From: Streptomyces neyagawaensis
GTDB lineage: Bacteria > Actinomycetota > Actinomycetes > Streptomycetales > Streptomycetaceae
Direction of reading: 5' to 3'
Length of the DNA: 62,774 nt
NCBI RefSeq assembly: GCF_023516595.1
Contig: NZ_JAMGBG010000121.1
Coordinates: forward strand, 1-62,774
The translations under genes and the position numbers were made by a program. Under the pieces are notes generated by a model. The model had not been told where the DNA came from and did not search any database. It worked only from the letters and a program-made list of their open reading frames with translations. Shown one piece after another: positions 32,143 to 40,957 of this stretch. The stretch's first letter is position 1. Each line of letters starts with the position of its first letter.

Positions 32143-32787
32143 TCAGCTCGGGCGGCCCAGCGACGCGATCCACTCCACGACACCGTCGGTGATCACCTTG
32201 AGCGCCGCCTCCTGATCGAGGGGCGCCCGCTTCGGTACGGCGAACCCGTGGTCGCCGTACGGCACCTCCACGAGCGCGTGAGGGCCCTCCGGGAACTCCT
32301 CCGGCCTCCCGAACGTGTCGTTCCCGCCCTGCACGACCAGGGTCGGCACCCCGGCGCCGAGCAGTTCGTCGGCGCGCGACTTCTCCGGCTTGCCCGGCGG
32401 ATGCAACGGGAAGCTCAGCGCGAGCACGGCCGCCGCGCCCAGTTCCCGCGCGGTACGGCAGGCCACCCGGGCCCCGGCGCTGCGCCCGCCCGCGATCACG
32501 GGCAGCCCCGGCCCCGTCAGCGCGGGCCACAGGCCCCGCCAGCCGACGTCCAGGGTCTTCGGCGCGGGTGCGAGCTTCTTGCCGGCCACCCGCCAGGGCT
32601 GCTCGACGAGCGCGACGGTCACCCCGTGCGCGGGGAGGACGGCGGCGAGGGCCTGGAGATCGCGCGCCTCGACGCCGCCGCCCGCGCCATGGCTCACGGC
32701 GAGCACCCATCGGGCGTCCCCCGCCTCGTGCCAGGTGACCCGGGCCGTGCCCGCCTCGGTGTCGATCTCTTCTCTGATCCCGTTCAC
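32143..32787 (-). CDS. Alpha/beta hydrolase of KANL3/Tex30 type
   Basis: 214-residue alpha/beta hydrolase fold protein. The oxyanion-side SHGAGGG (33-39), the nucleophile elbow GGRSAGARVA (about 100-109), an acid in VVQGGNDTFG and the catalytic-type His in VPYGDHGFAVP are all present. The substrate is unknown. The GTG start is separated by a single base from the stop of the YedK-type gene upstream, so they form an operon. It lies before sigR in the leftward direction. Confidence 0.82.
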   Translation of the reverse strand: MNGIREEIDTEAGTARVTWHEAGDARWVLAVSHGAGGGVEARDLQALAAVLPAHGVTVALVEQPWRVAGKKLAPAPKTLDVGWRGLWPALTGPGLPVIAGGRSAGARVACRTARELGAAAVLALSFPLHPPGKPEKSRADELLGAGVPTLVVQGGNDTFGRPEEFPEGPHALVEVPYGDHGFAVPKRAPLDQEAALKVITDGVVEWIASLGRPS

Positions 32788-32788
32788 G

Positions 32789-33604
32789 TCAGAAGAGTGT
32801 GCCCTCCTCGGGGCCCTCCAGCTCCTTCAGCAGCTCCGGGGCGTTGTTGCGGACGTTGCTGACGGCCGTGGAGACGGGGTAGGCCCGCATCAGTCCGGCG
32901 GGCGGCGGCTCCAGCAGACCGCGCAGATCGTCGGGGTCCGTCCGGGCCGGGTCCAGCCAGCTGTCCCACCGGTCGGGCGTGAGCATCAGCGGCATCCGGG
33001 GGTGAATCTCGGCCAGCGTGAAGGGGCCGTCCGCGGGCGCCACGGCCAGCGGGGTCGTCTCCGCCTCCGTCGTGATCACCGAGCAGGTGACCCACCAGGC
33101 CTGCGGATGGTCGTCCGGCAGGGTCTTGTCCCGCCAGAACTCGTACAGCCCGGCCATGGCGAACACGGATCCGTCGGCCGGGAGCACGAAGTACGGCTGC
33201 TTGCGCGGCCGCTTCTTCTTGCCCTCGACCTCCAGGTCCCGCTCGTGCTTGCCGGTGACCCACTCGTAGTAGCCGTCGGCGGGCAGGATGCAGCGGCGGG
33301 ACGCGAAGGCGCGACGGTACGAGGGCTTCTCGTGGACGGTCTCCGCGCGCGCGTTGATCATCCGGGCGGCGCCCTCGGGGTTCTTGGACCAGGAGGGGAC
33401 GAGCCCCCACTTCAGCTTGCGCAGCTGGCGGACCGGCCGCTTGTCGTCGGTGTCCTTGAGGGGGCGGTCGAGAACGGCGTAGACCTCCTTGGTGGGGGCC
33501 ACGTTGTAATCGGGCTCCAGGGTCTCCTCCGGCTCCCACTTCTCGATCTCGAAGATTCCCGAGAGATCCTCCGGCCTGCGACTCGACGCATACCGCCCGC
33601 ACAT
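32789..33604 (-). CDS. SRAP/YedK (HMCES) abasic-site protein
   Basis: 271-residue SOS-response-associated peptidase family protein. It caps abasic sites in single-stranded DNA by a thiazolidine link through Cys2, here MCGRY. Further marks: NVAPT, KWGLVPSWSKN, MINARAET, PADGYYEW with the catalytic Glu, and HPRMPLML. ATG 33604 places Cys2 correctly after Met removal; GGAGGGG lies 10 bases upstream. Longer starts would block that cysteine. It is translationally linked to the hydrolase. Confidence 0.92.
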   Translation of the reverse strand: MCGRYASSRRPEDLSGIFEIEKWEPEETLEPDYNVAPTKEVYAVLDRPLKDTDDKRPVRQLRKLKWGLVPSWSKNPEGAARMINARAETVHEKPSYRRAFASRRCILPADGYYEWVTGKHERDLEVEGKKKRPRKQPYFVLPADGSVFAMAGLYEFWRDKTLPDDHPQAWWVTCSVITTEAETTPLAVAPADGPFTLAEIHPRMPLMLTPDRWDSWLDPARTDPDDLRGLLEPPPAGLMRAYPVSTAVSNVRNNAPELLKELEGPEEGTLF

Positions 33605-33894
33605 CTCGAACCACCCCTCCGACCCGCACACACCGGATCCTCCACCCGGACGTCTTCCAAGGGTGGCAGACCACGGACGGGGTACGGCGCGAACAGCTGC
33701 CCACCGGGCGCCCACCGGTGTCCCCCTCTGTGCCCCCCGTCGGGCCCAAACCCGGACCCCACCCCCGCCGCCACCGCTACGACCAGCCGGTTTCCCCTCA
33801 GGAACGATCCCCGGCACCCCGGCGTCTCTCCTACCGTCCGCCCCCGATGCCACACTTCCAGATCCGACGCGACCCGGAGGAGCAACCGCCGACC

Positions 33895-34617
33895 ATGGAA
33901 AGCACCGCAGCCACCTCGCTGGCCAGCCTGTGGGACGAGGTCTTCGGCACCCAGCCCGACCCCGACACCTGGGTCGTCATCGCCACCGCGGTGGCCGCGC
34001 TCGCCGCGGTCGTCCCACACGGCGTCTGGCGGCTCTCGCGCAACGCGATCACCATCGCGCACGAGGGCGGCCACGGCCTGGTCGCCCTGCTCACCGGCCG
34101 CACCCTGACCGGCATACGCCTGCACTCCGACACCAGCGGCCTCACCGTCAGCCGCGGCAAGCCCACGGGCCTCGGCATGATCCTCACCGCGGCCGCCGGC
34201 TACACCGCTCCCCCGCTGCTCGGCCTCGGCGCCGCCGCCCTCCTCGGCTCCGGCCGCATCACGCTGCTCCTGTGGCTCGCCACGATCCTCCTGGTGGCCA
34301 TGCTGATCATGATCCGCAACGCCTACGGCGCCCTCACGGTCGTGCTCACCGGTGGCACCTTCGTCGTCGTCTCCTGGCTCGCCGGCCCCCAGGTCCAGGC
34401 GGCCTTCGCGTACGCGGTGGTGTGGTTCCTCCTCCTGGGTGGTGTGCGCCCCGCCTTCGAACTCCAGGCCAAGCGCCGCCGGGGCGGGGCCGGCGACTCC
34501 GACGCGGACCAGCTCTCCCGTCTGACCCATGTGCCGGCGACGGTATGGCTGCTGATGTTCCACGTGGTGTCCGTGTGCGCGCTGCTGGGCGGCGGAAGGT
34601 GGCTCCTGAGGCTGTGA
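33895..34617 (+). CDS. M50-type membrane metalloprotease
   Basis: 240-residue membrane protein of the M50B/site-2-like group. The zinc motif HEGGH is at 56-60 (ITIAHEGGHGLVALLTGRTL). There are five or so hydrophobic segments. Further on, RNAYGALTVVLTGG replaces the usual NxxPxxxLDGG, so the second metal-ligand region is weak. ATG 33895 follows GGAGG. It may be a regulated intramembrane protease, but its substrate and even activity are uncertain. Confidence 0.72.
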   Translation: MESTAATSLASLWDEVFGTQPDPDTWVVIATAVAALAAVVPHGVWRLSRNAITIAHEGGHGLVALLTGRTLTGIRLHSDTSGLTVSRGKPTGLGMILTAAAGYTAPPLLGLGAAALLGSGRITLLLWLATILLVAMLIMIRNAYGALTVVLTGGTFVVVSWLAGPQVQAAFAYAVVWFLLLGGVRPAFELQAKRRRGGAGDSDADQLSRLTHVPATVWLLMFHVVSVCALLGGGRWLLRL

Positions 34618-34751
34618 CCGTCGGCTGTGACGGCCGTACGACGCGGCACCGCGCGATCGGCCACGAACCGCCCCGAACGGACGCGTACGCGACGAGCGAC
34701 GCACGTCAACCGGCTGAGCCTGGCGGAGCGAACCCCCACTAAAGTGGGCCC

Positions 34752-36089
34752 ATGGCCCTGAACGCACAGCCCGCCCTCTGGCCCGCCCCGCACGCGAGCG
34801 GAGCCGTCGACGCGACGGTCCACGTGCCCGGGTCCAAGTCCGTCACCAACCGCGCCCTGGTCCTGGCCGCCCTCGCCAGCGAGCCGGGCTGGCTGCGCCG
34901 CCCCCTCCGCTCCCGTGACACCCTCCTGATGGCGGCCGCCCTGCGGGCGATGGGCGTCGGCATCGAGGAGACGGTGTCGTCCAGTTCCTCGGCCACGAGC
35001 GGCTCCGCCGTCACCGGCGAGGCATGGCGCGTCCTGCCCGCGGGGCTGCGTGGCCCGGCCACCGTCGATGTCGGCAACGCCGGCACGGTCATGCGCTTCC
35101 TGCCCCCGGTGGCCGCCCTCGCCGACGGCCCCATCCGCTTCGACGGCGACCCGAGGTCGTACGAGCGCCCCCTGAACGGCGTGATCGACGGCCTGCGCGC
35201 GCTCGGTGCCCGGATCGACGACGACGGCCGCGGCGCCCTGCCGCTGACGGTCCACGGCAGCGGCGCCCTCGACGGCGGCCCGGTGGAGATCGACGCCTCG
35301 TCCTCCTCGCAGTTCGTGAGCGCCCTCCTGCTGTCCGCACCGCGTTTCAACCAGGGCGTGGAGGTCCGGCACATCGGCTCGACGCTGCCCTCCATGCCGC
35401 ACATCCGGATGACCGTCGACATGCTGCGCTCGGTCGGCGCCCAGGTGGACACCCCGGAGTCGGGCGGCGAGCCCAACGTCTGGCGGGTCACGCCGGGCGC
35501 GTTGCTCGGCCGCGATCTGACGATCGAGCCGGACCTGTCCAACGCCCAGCCGTTCCTGGCGGCGGCCCTGGTGACCGGCGGCAAGGTCGTCGTCCCCGAC
35601 TGGCCCACGCGCACCACTCAGCCCGGTGACCAGCTCCGGGAGATCTTCACCGAGATGGGCGGCTCCTGCGAACTCACCGAGTACGGGTTGGTGTTCACCG
35701 GTTCCGGCGCGATCCACGGCATCGACGTGGACCTCGGCGAGGTCGGCGAGCTGACCCCCGGTATCGCGGCGGTGGCCGCCCTCGCCGACTCCCCGTCGAC
35801 CCTGCGCGGCGTCGCCCACCTCCGCCTCCACGAGACGGACCGGCTGGCCGCGCTCACCAAGGAGATCAACGAACTCGGCGGCGACGTCACCGAGACCGCC
35901 GACGGCCTCCACATCCGCCCGCGCCCCCTGCACGGCGGTGTCTTCCACACCTACGACGACCACCGCATGGCCACCGCCGGTGCGATCATCGGCCTGGCGG
36001 TGAAGGACGTGCGCATCGAGAACGTGGCGACGACGGCCAAGACACTGCCGGACTTCCCCGAACTGTGGGCCGGGATGCTCGGGAACTGA
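34752..36089 (+). CDS. aroA: 3-phosphoshikimate 1-carboxyvinyltransferase (EPSP synthase)
   Basis: 445-residue enzyme of the shikimate pathway. It joins PEP and shikimate-3-phosphate. Motifs: VPGSKSVTNRALVL (phosphate loop, about 25-38), NAGTVMRFLPP, DGDPRSYERP, SSSSQFVSALLL, RLHETDRL and TYDDHRMA near the C-terminus. Compared with the E. coli enzyme, NAGTAMRPL has become NAGTVMRFL, an actinobacterial form. Start ATG 34752. A short gap of 16 bases leads to rsgA, so the two form an operon. Confidence 0.94.
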   Translation: MALNAQPALWPAPHASGAVDATVHVPGSKSVTNRALVLAALASEPGWLRRPLRSRDTLLMAAALRAMGVGIEETVSSSSSATSGSAVTGEAWRVLPAGLRGPATVDVGNAGTVMRFLPPVAALADGPIRFDGDPRSYERPLNGVIDGLRALGARIDDDGRGALPLTVHGSGALDGGPVEIDASSSSQFVSALLLSAPRFNQGVEVRHIGSTLPSMPHIRMTVDMLRSVGAQVDTPESGGEPNVWRVTPGALLGRDLTIEPDLSNAQPFLAAALVTGGKVVVPDWPTRTTQPGDQLREIFTEMGGSCELTEYGLVFTGSGAIHGIDVDLGEVGELTPGIAAVAALADSPSTLRGVAHLRLHETDRLAALTKEINELGGDVTETADGLHIRPRPLHGGVFHTYDDHRMATAGAIIGLAVKDVRIENVATTAKTLPDFPELWAGMLGN

Positions 36090-36105
36090 CGGGCGGACGA
36101 CGATC

Positions 36106-37119
36106 ATGCGCCGCTATGGCAAGCACACCGACGAGGACGACATCCGGAGCCGTCCCAACCGCAAGGGCAACCGCCCCCGCACGCACATCCGTCCGAAGCA
36201 CGAGGACGCCGCCGACGGCATGGTCCTCACCGTCGACCGGGGCCGGCTGACCTGCCTCGTCGAGGACCGGATCGTGATCGCGATGAAGGCCCGCGAACTG
36301 GGCCGCAAGGCCGCGGTCGTCGGCGACACCGTCGCCATCGTCGGAGACCTCTCCGGCAAGAAGGACACCCTGGCCCGCATCGTCCGCATCGCCGACCGCT
36401 CGTCGGTGCTGCGCCGCACCGCCGACGACGACGATCCGTACGAGCGCGTCGTCGTCGCCAACGCCGACCAGCTCGCCATCGTCACCGCCCTCGCCGACCC
36501 CGAGCCCCGCCCCCGGCTGATCGACCGCTGTCTGGTCGCGGCGTACGACGGCGGCCTCGAACCCCTCCTCGTCCTGACCAAGTCGGACCTCGCCTCACCC
36601 GACAAGCTCCTGGAGCTGTACGGGGCCCTCGACATCCCCTTCGTGGTGACGAGCCGCGAGGAGTTGGAGCAGGGCGGCGCGGCCGACCGGGTGCGGGCGC
36701 ACCTCGACGGCAAGGTCACGGCGTTCGTGGGCCACTCGGGCGTGGGCAAGACGACCCTGGTCAACGCGCTCGTCCCCGAGGACCGGCGCCGGACGACCGG
36801 CCATGTCAACGCGGTGACGGGTCGCGGCCGGCACACCACGACCTCGGCGCTGGCCCTGCCCCTCGCGGACTCCGACGGCGGCTGGGTGGTGGACACCCCC
36901 GGCATCCGCTCCTTCGGCCTCGCCCACATCGACCCGACGCGGGTCATCCAGGCCTTCCCCGACCTGGAGGCCGGCACCGAGGGCTGTCCGCGCGCGTGCA
37001 GCCACGACGAGCAGGACTGCGCGTTGGACCAGTGGGTCGCCGACGGGCACGCGGACCCGGCGCGGCTGTATTCCCTGCGCAGGCTGCTCTCGACCCGCGA
37101 GCGACGGGAAGGCGACTGA
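36106..37119 (+). CDS. rsgA: Ribosome small-subunit GTPase RsgA
   Basis: 337-residue circularly permuted GTPase that helps 30S subunit maturation. An N-terminal OB domain (about 35-105) is followed by the G domain in the order G4 (LTKSD), G1 (GHSGVGKTTLVN), G3 (DTPGIRSFG). The C-terminal zinc finger has CPRACSHDEQDC. All motifs are intact. It is 16 bases after aroA and ends with a charged tail. The start is ATG 36106. Confidence 0.94.
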   Translation: MRRYGKHTDEDDIRSRPNRKGNRPRTHIRPKHEDAADGMVLTVDRGRLTCLVEDRIVIAMKARELGRKAAVVGDTVAIVGDLSGKKDTLARIVRIADRSSVLRRTADDDDPYERVVVANADQLAIVTALADPEPRPRLIDRCLVAAYDGGLEPLLVLTKSDLASPDKLLELYGALDIPFVVTSREELEQGGAADRVRAHLDGKVTAFVGHSGVGKTTLVNALVPEDRRRTTGHVNAVTGRGRHTTTSALALPLADSDGGWVVDTPGIRSFGLAHIDPTRVIQAFPDLEAGTEGCPRACSHDEQDCALDQWVADGHADPARLYSLRRLLSTRERREGD

Positions 37120-37195
37120 CCCCGCGGACGGGAAGGCGACTGACCTCCGCGTTGTTTGCGCCCCCCTCCACCCGGTAAGTGCATAATCGCACCAA

Positions 37196-37232
37196 GTCTG
37201 ATCCAGACCAGATGAGACCTGAAGAGATCAGG
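37196..37232 (+). promoter_or_regulatory. Small hairpins in SMR leader
   Basis: GTCTG-ATC-CAGAC (37196-37208) and CCTGA-AGAGA-TCAGG (37218-37232) are two short stems 51-87 bases before the exporter start. They could be an operator or a leader structure. They do not match a guanidine riboswitch that I can recognise. Confidence 0.35.
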
Positions 37233-37282
37233 CGAGATCGGACGAAGCGGTCACGGAACGTGGGGACACGGGAGGACGAGAC

Positions 37283-37606
37283 ATGGCGTGGCTGCTGGTG
37301 GTCGTGGCGGGCCTGCTCGAGACCGGCTTCGCCGTCTGCCTGAAGCTCTCGCACGGGTTCACCAGACTCTGGCCCACCGTCGCCTTCTGCGTCTTCGCCC
37401 TCGGCAGCTTCGGCCTCTTGACCCTCTCCCTGAAGAAACTCGACGTCGGCCCGGCCTACGCGGTCTGGACGGGCATCGGCGCGGCCGGTACGGCGATCTA
37501 CGGGATGATCTTCCTCGGCGACGTGGTGTCCACCCTGAAGATCGTCTCGATCACCCTCGTCATCGCGGGCGTCATCGGCCTCCAGCTCTCGGGCTCGGCC
37601 CACTAG
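37283..37606 (+). CDS. Small multidrug resistance (SMR) family transporter
   Basis: 107-residue four-helix membrane protein. The key glutamate sits in LLETGFAVCLKLS (E13, equivalent to E14 of EmrE) and the helix-3 motif is AYAVWTGIGAAGTA. SMR proteins export cations or guanidinium by proton antiport. This single gene lacks an obvious SMR partner, so a homodimer or a SugE-type role is possible. It is convergent with a TetR gene 14 bases away. Confidence 0.88.
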   Translation: MAWLLVVVAGLLETGFAVCLKLSHGFTRLWPTVAFCVFALGSFGLLTLSLKKLDVGPAYAVWTGIGAAGTAIYGMIFLGDVVSTLKIVSITLVIAGVIGLQLSGSAH

Positions 37607-37620
37607 GGACTGTGCCTCGG

Positions 37621-38241
37621 CTAGACCAGGGGCCTGCTCAGCTGGCGTGGCAGTGCGGTCCGTACCAGATCGGTGACCCCGCCCTCGCGCGGGGGCGCCG
37701 CAACGCAGGACAGGGCGAGCCGGACGGCGAGTTCGCAGGAACGGGCCAGTTCCACCGTGTCCGCCCTGGCGGTGCCGGGCGGCGACAGTGCGGCGACGGC
37801 CCGGTCCCGCACGAGCGCCACGAAGTCCGAGGGCGCGGGCAACGGCCCGTCCGCGCGGCGCTGCGCGGGCACCACGGAGGACGAGGGCACCGCCGAGAGT
37901 GTGAGCGCCGGCAGGCGCTCGCTCCAGCAGCCGGTGAGCATGGCCCGTACGAGCAGATTGCTCCGGGAGACCGTCACGGTCCACTCGGCGGTCGCGGCGA
38001 GCCGTTCCCGGCTGTCCACGGGGGTGGCCAACGCCCGTTCGACCCCTGCGAGATAGCCGTCCGCCTCCCTGCGGACCAGGGCCCGGGCGAGCCCTTCCTT
38101 GCTGCCGAACTCGTTGTACAGCGTCTGGCGTGACACTCCGGCCACCGCCGCCACGTCCACCATCCGCACGGTGGACCACGGGCGGCGCACCAGCGCCGTG
38201 TAAGCGGCGTCCAACAAGGATTCCCGCGCTGCAGGCATCAT
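37621..38241 (-). CDS. TetR-family transcriptional regulator
   Basis: 206-residue TetR protein. The helix-turn-helix is VRMVDVAAVAGVSRQTLYNE (about 25-44). The C-terminal domain is helical and has Ser/Val-rich loops. It ends only 14 bases from the convergent SMR gene, and may regulate it, although the usual divergent arrangement is absent. The start is ATG 38241, or 38238 (the next codon). Confidence 0.82.
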   Translation of the reverse strand: MMPAARESLLDAAYTALVRRPWSTVRMVDVAAVAGVSRQTLYNEFGSKEGLARALVRREADGYLAGVERALATPVDSRERLAATAEWTVTVSRSNLLVRAMLTGCWSERLPALTLSAVPSSSVVPAQRRADGPLPAPSDFVALVRDRAVAALSPPGTARADTVELARSCELAVRLALSCVAAPPREGGVTDLVRTALPRQLSRPLV

Positions 38242-38498
38242 CGCCTCCCTGATACGAGCGGGCGGCTCTGGCCCTCAGATTTGACGCGCATCAACCCACT
38301 GTCAAGGGTTCGCGAGAGCGCCTACGGGCGCACTCCGGCCAACATGCGCGGGCCGACGGAACACCCGGGGGGATCCCGTCGGAGTCAGCTACCCACAGCG
38401 CCGCTCCGCACTCCCGGGGGCGCCCCGAACCTCTCCGGGCGCTCCTGCCCCGGACCCCCTATGGCCCCGCACCGACCTCGGCGGATACCGTTCGCCCC

Positions 38499-39299
38499 AT
38501 GGCCGACTACCTCGACGACCTCCGCTTCGCCCACGTCCTCGCGGACGCCGCCGACGCGAGCACCATGTCCCGCTTCAAGGCCCTCGACCTCAAGGTGGAG
38601 ACGAAGCCCGACATGACTCCGGTGAGTGAGGCCGACAAGGCCGCCGAGGAACTCATCCGCGGCCATCTCCAGCGCTCCCGACCCCGGGACGCGATCCTCG
38701 GCGAGGAGTACGGCGTCGAGGGCACCGGCCCGCGCCGCTGGGTGGTCGACCCGATCGACGGCACCAAGAACTACGTCCGCGGCGTGCCCGTATGGGCCAC
38801 CCTGATCTCGCTGATGGAGGCGGGCGAGGGCGGCTACCAGCCCGTCGTCGGCGTGGTCTCGGCGCCCGCCCTCGGCCGCCGCTGGTGGGCGGCGAAGGGC
38901 CACGGCGCGTTCACCGGCCGCAGCCTCAGCTCGTCCTCCCGCCTCCACGTCTCCCGTGTCTCAAAGCTGTCGGACGCGTCCTTCGCGTACTCCTCGCTCA
39001 GCGGCTGGGAGGACCGCGGCAGCCTGAACGGCTTCCTCGACCTCACCCGCGAGGTGTGGCGCACGCGCGCGTACGGCGACTTCTGGCCGTACATGCTGGT
39101 GGCCGAGGGCGCGATCGACCTGTGCGCCGAACCCGAGCTGTCGCTGTGGGACATGGCCGCCAACGCGATCATCGTCACCGAGGCCGGCGGCACCTTCACC
39201 GGACTCGACGGCCGCCCCGGCCCGCACAGCGGCAACGCGGCAGCCTCGAACGGCCTGCTCCACGACGAACTGCTGGGGTACCTGAACCAGCGCTACTGA
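38499..39299 (+). CDS. hisN: Histidinol-phosphatase HisN (inositol monophosphatase type)
   Basis: 266-residue phosphatase of the IMPase fold, used for the histidinol-phosphate step in actinobacteria. Metal-binding motifs: ILGEEYG (E69/E70), WVVDPIDGTKNYVRG (D84, D87) and LWDMAANAIIVTEAGG near the C-terminus. Length and order match HisN of Streptomyces. Without biochemistry it could instead be an inositol phosphatase. ATG 38499. It is alone in its direction; upstream are 257 bases without a gene. Confidence 0.85.
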   Translation: MADYLDDLRFAHVLADAADASTMSRFKALDLKVETKPDMTPVSEADKAAEELIRGHLQRSRPRDAILGEEYGVEGTGPRRWVVDPIDGTKNYVRGVPVWATLISLMEAGEGGYQPVVGVVSAPALGRRWWAAKGHGAFTGRSLSSSSRLHVSRVSKLSDASFAYSSLSGWEDRGSLNGFLDLTREVWRTRAYGDFWPYMLVAEGAIDLCAEPELSLWDMAANAIIVTEAGGTFTGLDGRPGPHSGNAAASNGLLHDELLGYLNQRY

Positions 39300-39492
39300 A
39301 TCGCTGGTGTGCGTGCGGCTGTGGAGTGATCCCGAGGCGCCCCTGAACTGACCACGCGCGCCCCCTTGTTGACCCTCTCTTTGCCTGGGAAGCTGGCAGT
39401 CCCCCCACTTGTGAACTTGTGCAGTGCTCAACAGGCGCGCCGGTGCGCCGTCATGACGACTGCCGTGGTTCTCCAGGAGGTGACCGCACTCC

Positions 39493-39885
39493 ATGCTCGT
39501 ACGCGACGCCATGAGCACGGTGGTTCTCACCATCGGCCCCGACCACACGCTCCGCCAGGCCGCCGCCCTGATGTCCGCACGCCGCGTGGGCGCGGCCGTG
39601 GTTCTCGACCCCGACGCCGGCGGACTCGGCATCCTCACCGAACGCGACGTCCTCAACTCCGTCGGTCTGGGCCAGAGCCCGGACATCGAGCGCGCCCACG
39701 CCCACACCACCAACGACGTCGTGTTCGCCGCGCCGTCCTGGACGCTGGAAGACGCCGCCCGCGCCATGGCACACGGCGGCTTCCGGCATCTGATCGTGCT
39801 CGACGAGGCCGCACCCGTCGGCATCGTCTCCGTCCGCGACATCATCCGTTGCTGGGCCCCGGCGCGACAGCCCGCGCCGGCATGA
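39493..39885 (+). CDS. Tandem CBS-domain protein
   Basis: 130-residue protein of two CBS motifs and little else. CBS1 (about 1-62) has VRDAMSTVVLTIGPDHTLRQ and GILTERDVLNSV; CBS2 (65-125) has NDVVFAAPSWTLEDAARAMA and GIVSVRDIIRCW. Such stand-alone pairs bind adenosine nucleotides and act as energy sensors. ATG 39493 follows AGGAGG at 39476-39481. No partner enzyme is adjacent, and its target is unknown. Confidence 0.85.
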   Translation: MLVRDAMSTVVLTIGPDHTLRQAAALMSARRVGAAVVLDPDAGGLGILTERDVLNSVGLGQSPDIERAHAHTTNDVVFAAPSWTLEDAARAMAHGGFRHLIVLDEAAPVGIVSVRDIIRCWAPARQPAPA

Positions 39886-40076
39886 CCCCGGCCGGGCCGG
39901 GACCCCTACGAGTCCCGGCCCGTCCCGACGGCAAGCGGTCCAACCCTGGTTGACCACACAGAGCCTGGACAACGGCCCACCAGGCACTTGCCGAGGTCCG
40001 GGCGGTGCCGTCCGCCACTCTCCGGCCGAGGTCGGCACGGCCTTCACAGCACCGCTTTACGCACCAGATCCTACAT

Positions 40077-40126
40077 TGGACGAAGTCCAGGTCAACACTC
40101 ATTCCAAAGTCACACCTGTTCGGAAT
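40077..40126. promoter_or_regulatory. Dyads before Fur-family gene
   Basis: TGGAC-GAA-GTCCA (40077-40089) and ATTCC-N16-GGAAT (40101-40126) lie 30-80 bases before the regulator ATG. Fur-type repressors often control their own gene, so either may be an operator. Confidence 0.45.
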
Positions 40127-40155
40127 CTGTCCCCCTTGCTGTTACGCTGACCTGT

Positions 40156-40572
40156 ATGAGTGACCTTCTGGAGCGGCTGCGCGGACGCGGATGGCGTATG
40201 ACCGCGCAGCGTCGTGTCGTGGCCGAGGTCCTCGACGGCGAGCACGTCCATCTGACGGCCGACGAGGTACACGCGCGTGCCGTGTCCAAGCTGCCGGAGA
40301 TCTCCCGGGCGACCGTCTACAACACCCTGGGTGAGCTGGTCTCGCTGGGGGAGGTGCTCGAGGTAGCGACGGACAAGCGCGCCAAGCGGTACGACCCGAA
40401 CGCGCACCGCCCGCACCACCACCTGGTCTGCGCCCAGTGCGGCACGATCCGCGACGTCCACCCGACCGGCAATCCGCTCGCGGACCTGCCTTCATCGGAG
40501 CGTTTCGGCTTCACCGTCTCCGACGTCGAGGTGACCTACCGAGGCGTCTGCCCGAACTGCGCGACAGTGTAG
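40156..40572 (+). CDS. catR: Fur-family repressor, probably CatR (peroxide sensor)
   Basis: 138-residue Fur-like protein. The DNA-binding half has MTAQRRVVAEVL and EISRATVYNTLGELVSLGEV. The metal-binding half has HRPHHHLVCAQC (H87-H89, C92, C95) and the C-terminal CPNC (C132, C135), which form the structural zinc site. The place in the gene order fits the S. coelicolor regulator CatR, the repressor of the catalase A gene. Sequence alone cannot separate CatR from other PerR/Fur types, so the symbol is tentative. Start ATG 40156. Confidence 0.72.
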   Translation: MSDLLERLRGRGWRMTAQRRVVAEVLDGEHVHLTADEVHARAVSKLPEISRATVYNTLGELVSLGEVLEVATDKRAKRYDPNAHRPHHHLVCAQCGTIRDVHPTGNPLADLPSSERFGFTVSDVEVTYRGVCPNCATV

Positions 40573-40718
40573 GGCCCCACCACTTCGCTTCACACCACGT
40601 CACACGACACGACAGCCCTCGGCGGATTCTGCTGCCGGGGGCTTCGCCGTCCCTTCGGCCGCGCGCCCTGACCCTGTTCCTTCGGCCGCACCCTCATCTC
40701 AGCCGTGGCCACACGCAC

Positions 40719-40753
40719 CGAAGGCCCGGAACCTGATCGGTTCCGGGCCTTCG
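40719..40753 (-). terminator. Terminator of first tRNA-fMet gene
   Basis: 15-bp stem CGAAGGCCCGGAACC (40719-40733), TGATC loop, GGTTCCGGGCCTTCG (40739-40753), 9 bases beyond the tRNA 3' end in the leftward direction. Confidence 0.85.
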
Positions 40754-40761
40754 GCCTTCAG

Positions 40762-40835
40762 TAGCGGGGACAGGATTTGAACCTGCGACCTCTGGGTTAT
40801 GAGCCCAGCGAGCTACCGAGCTGCTCCACCCCGCG
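40762..40835 (-). tRNA. Initiator tRNA-fMet (CAT), copy 1
   Basis: 74 bases on the minus strand, anticodon CAT at 40799-40801. Initiator marks: three G:C pairs at the base of the anticodon stem (GGG/CCC), A11-U24 in the D stem, T-loop TTCAAAT, and a mismatched C1 opposite U72. The 3' CCA is not encoded. Its sequence is the same as copy 2 at 43328-43401. Confidence 0.93.
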
Positions 40836-40957
40836 TCGGTAAACGCAACCTTACGTGGCCCCGTCGACCAGCGCAAATCGCTTGAGTGTCGAGACGGGAC
40901 GCACGGGCGTCACGCCCTTCCAGTGTCCTGCCCGTGCTCCGCCCTCGCCACCGGCTA

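Noticed and set aside
37615..37630. Sequence CCTCGGCTAGACCAGG resembling a DasR operator
   Set aside because: Only about 12 of 16 positions match, and it overlaps the stop codon of the TetR gene between two convergent genes, with no promoter to control.
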